A stretch of 14,697 nt of DNA from Thermoplasmata archaeon. GTDB lineage: Archaea > Thermoplasmatota > E2 > UBA202 > JdFR-43. Positions 14,414-14,697 of this stretch are shown piece after piece. A program made the position numbers and the translations under genes. Location of the stretch: NCBI GenBank assembly GCA_021162305.1, contig JAGGYX010000140.1:1-14697 (forward strand). Reading direction: 5' to 3'. The notes under the pieces are model-generated. The model was not told the DNA's origin, searched no databases, and was given only the letters and a program-made list of their open reading frames with translations. The number at the start of each line of letters is the position of its first letter. The stretch's first letter is position 1.

Positions 14414-14697
14414 ATGTATCCGAAAGAAATGGAAAAATCTGTTAGGAAGGTTGAGGAAACAAGGCAGGAAAGGCTGAAAAAGCTGCCTGAAAGAATGACA
14501 GCAGAGGAAAGAGAAGCACTATTAAAAAAATTTCATCCAGATTACAGGAAAGGGGCTAAAAGGAAATTAAAGGTTGGAGTAAGCAAAGGAAATATGCTTC
14601 CAAATGAAGTGGCAGACTTAATAGAAGCATATCCTCTTATTCATCCAGATGAAATAGATTTAAGCCAGATTGACTATGAAACGGACATTCTAATAAT
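14414..14697 (+). CDS. Probable FAD-binding fumarate reductase/succinate dehydrogenase-like flavoprotein, N-terminal part (cut by window edge)
   Basis: A frame opens at ATG 14414, immediately after the preceding stop, and runs 94 codons off the right edge. The visible part begins MYPKEMEKSV, has a charged helical stretch with an RMTxEE motif (28-32), HPDY (41-44), a VGxxKG segment (54-59), VADLIEAYP (66-74) and ends in TDILI, exactly where a Rossmann dinucleotide fold would start. From memory this resembles N-terminal regions of fumarate reductase-like flavoproteins found beside hdr genes in anaerobes. The FAD motif and active-site residues are beyond the edge, so the assignment rests on the neighbouring iron-sulfur subunit and this resemblance. 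The roughly 90-residue leader before the fold is longer than in ordinary SdhA/FrdA. Confidence 0.6.
   Translation, partial: MYPKEMEKSVRKVEETRQERLKKLPERMTAEEREALLKKFHPDYRKGAKRKLKVGVSKGNMLPNEVADLIEAYPLIHPDEIDLSQIDYETDILI

Noticed and set aside
1-14697. CRISPR arrays, tRNA/rRNA genes, insertion sequences or phage elements
   Set aside because: No regular repeat-spacer pattern, RNA gene signature, transposase or terminal inverted repeat was seen; apart from 116-282 the window is continuous metabolic coding sequence.

Overview
The window looks like a piece of an AT-rich archaeal chromosome from an anaerobe. The reasons are the gene content (a four-subunit 2-oxoacid:ferredoxin oxidoreductase in the D-A-B-C order familiar from methanogens, Mvh-type [NiFe] hydrogenase, HdrABC), a BRE/TATA-like promoter placed for near-leaderless transcription, strong GGAGGTGA-type ribosome binding sites inside the operon, and heavy use of ATA and AGA/AGG codons. 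No methanogenesis marker (for example methyl-CoM reductase) is in view, so methanogen versus non-methanogen cannot be decided. A thermoplasmatal or other euryarchaeal lineage is a guess only.

Layout: positions 2-115 are the tail of an unrecognised upstream gene. Positions 116-282 are a non-coding promoter region. From 283 to the right edge runs one unbroken plus-strand operon of sixteen genes. Neighbours overlap by 4-23 bases, abut, or are separated by only 4 bases. Order: korD-korA-korB-korC (2-oxoglutarate:ferredoxin oxidoreductase); hdrA-1, mvhD, mvhG, mvhA and a hydrogenase maturation protease; hdrC-1, hdrB-1; hdrA-2 (with a fused, cysteine-poor MvhD-like tail), hdrC-2, hdrB-2; a TPR protein; a succinate dehydrogenase/fumarate reductase-type iron-sulfur subunit; and the start of what is probably its flavoprotein partner, cut by the window edge.

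How they may work together: MvhAGD with HdrA-1 and HdrC-1/B-1 carries all the motifs of the soluble flavin-based electron-bifurcating H2:ferredoxin/disulfide complex. The Kor enzyme makes or uses the reduced ferredoxin. The second HdrACB set retains all its cluster motifs, but the MvhD-like domain through which hydrogenase electrons would enter has lost three of five cysteines, so it probably has another donor or acts as an asymmetric partner. The fumarate reductase-like pair at the 3' end suggests that electrons leave to, or enter from, an alkene/alkane couple such as fumarate/succinate. One testable reading is an H2-driven partial reductive TCA module: fumarate reduction coupled by bifurcation to ferredoxin reduction, with that ferredoxin driving succinyl-CoA to 2-oxoglutarate. 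The reverse, fermentative H2-evolving direction is equally possible from sequence.
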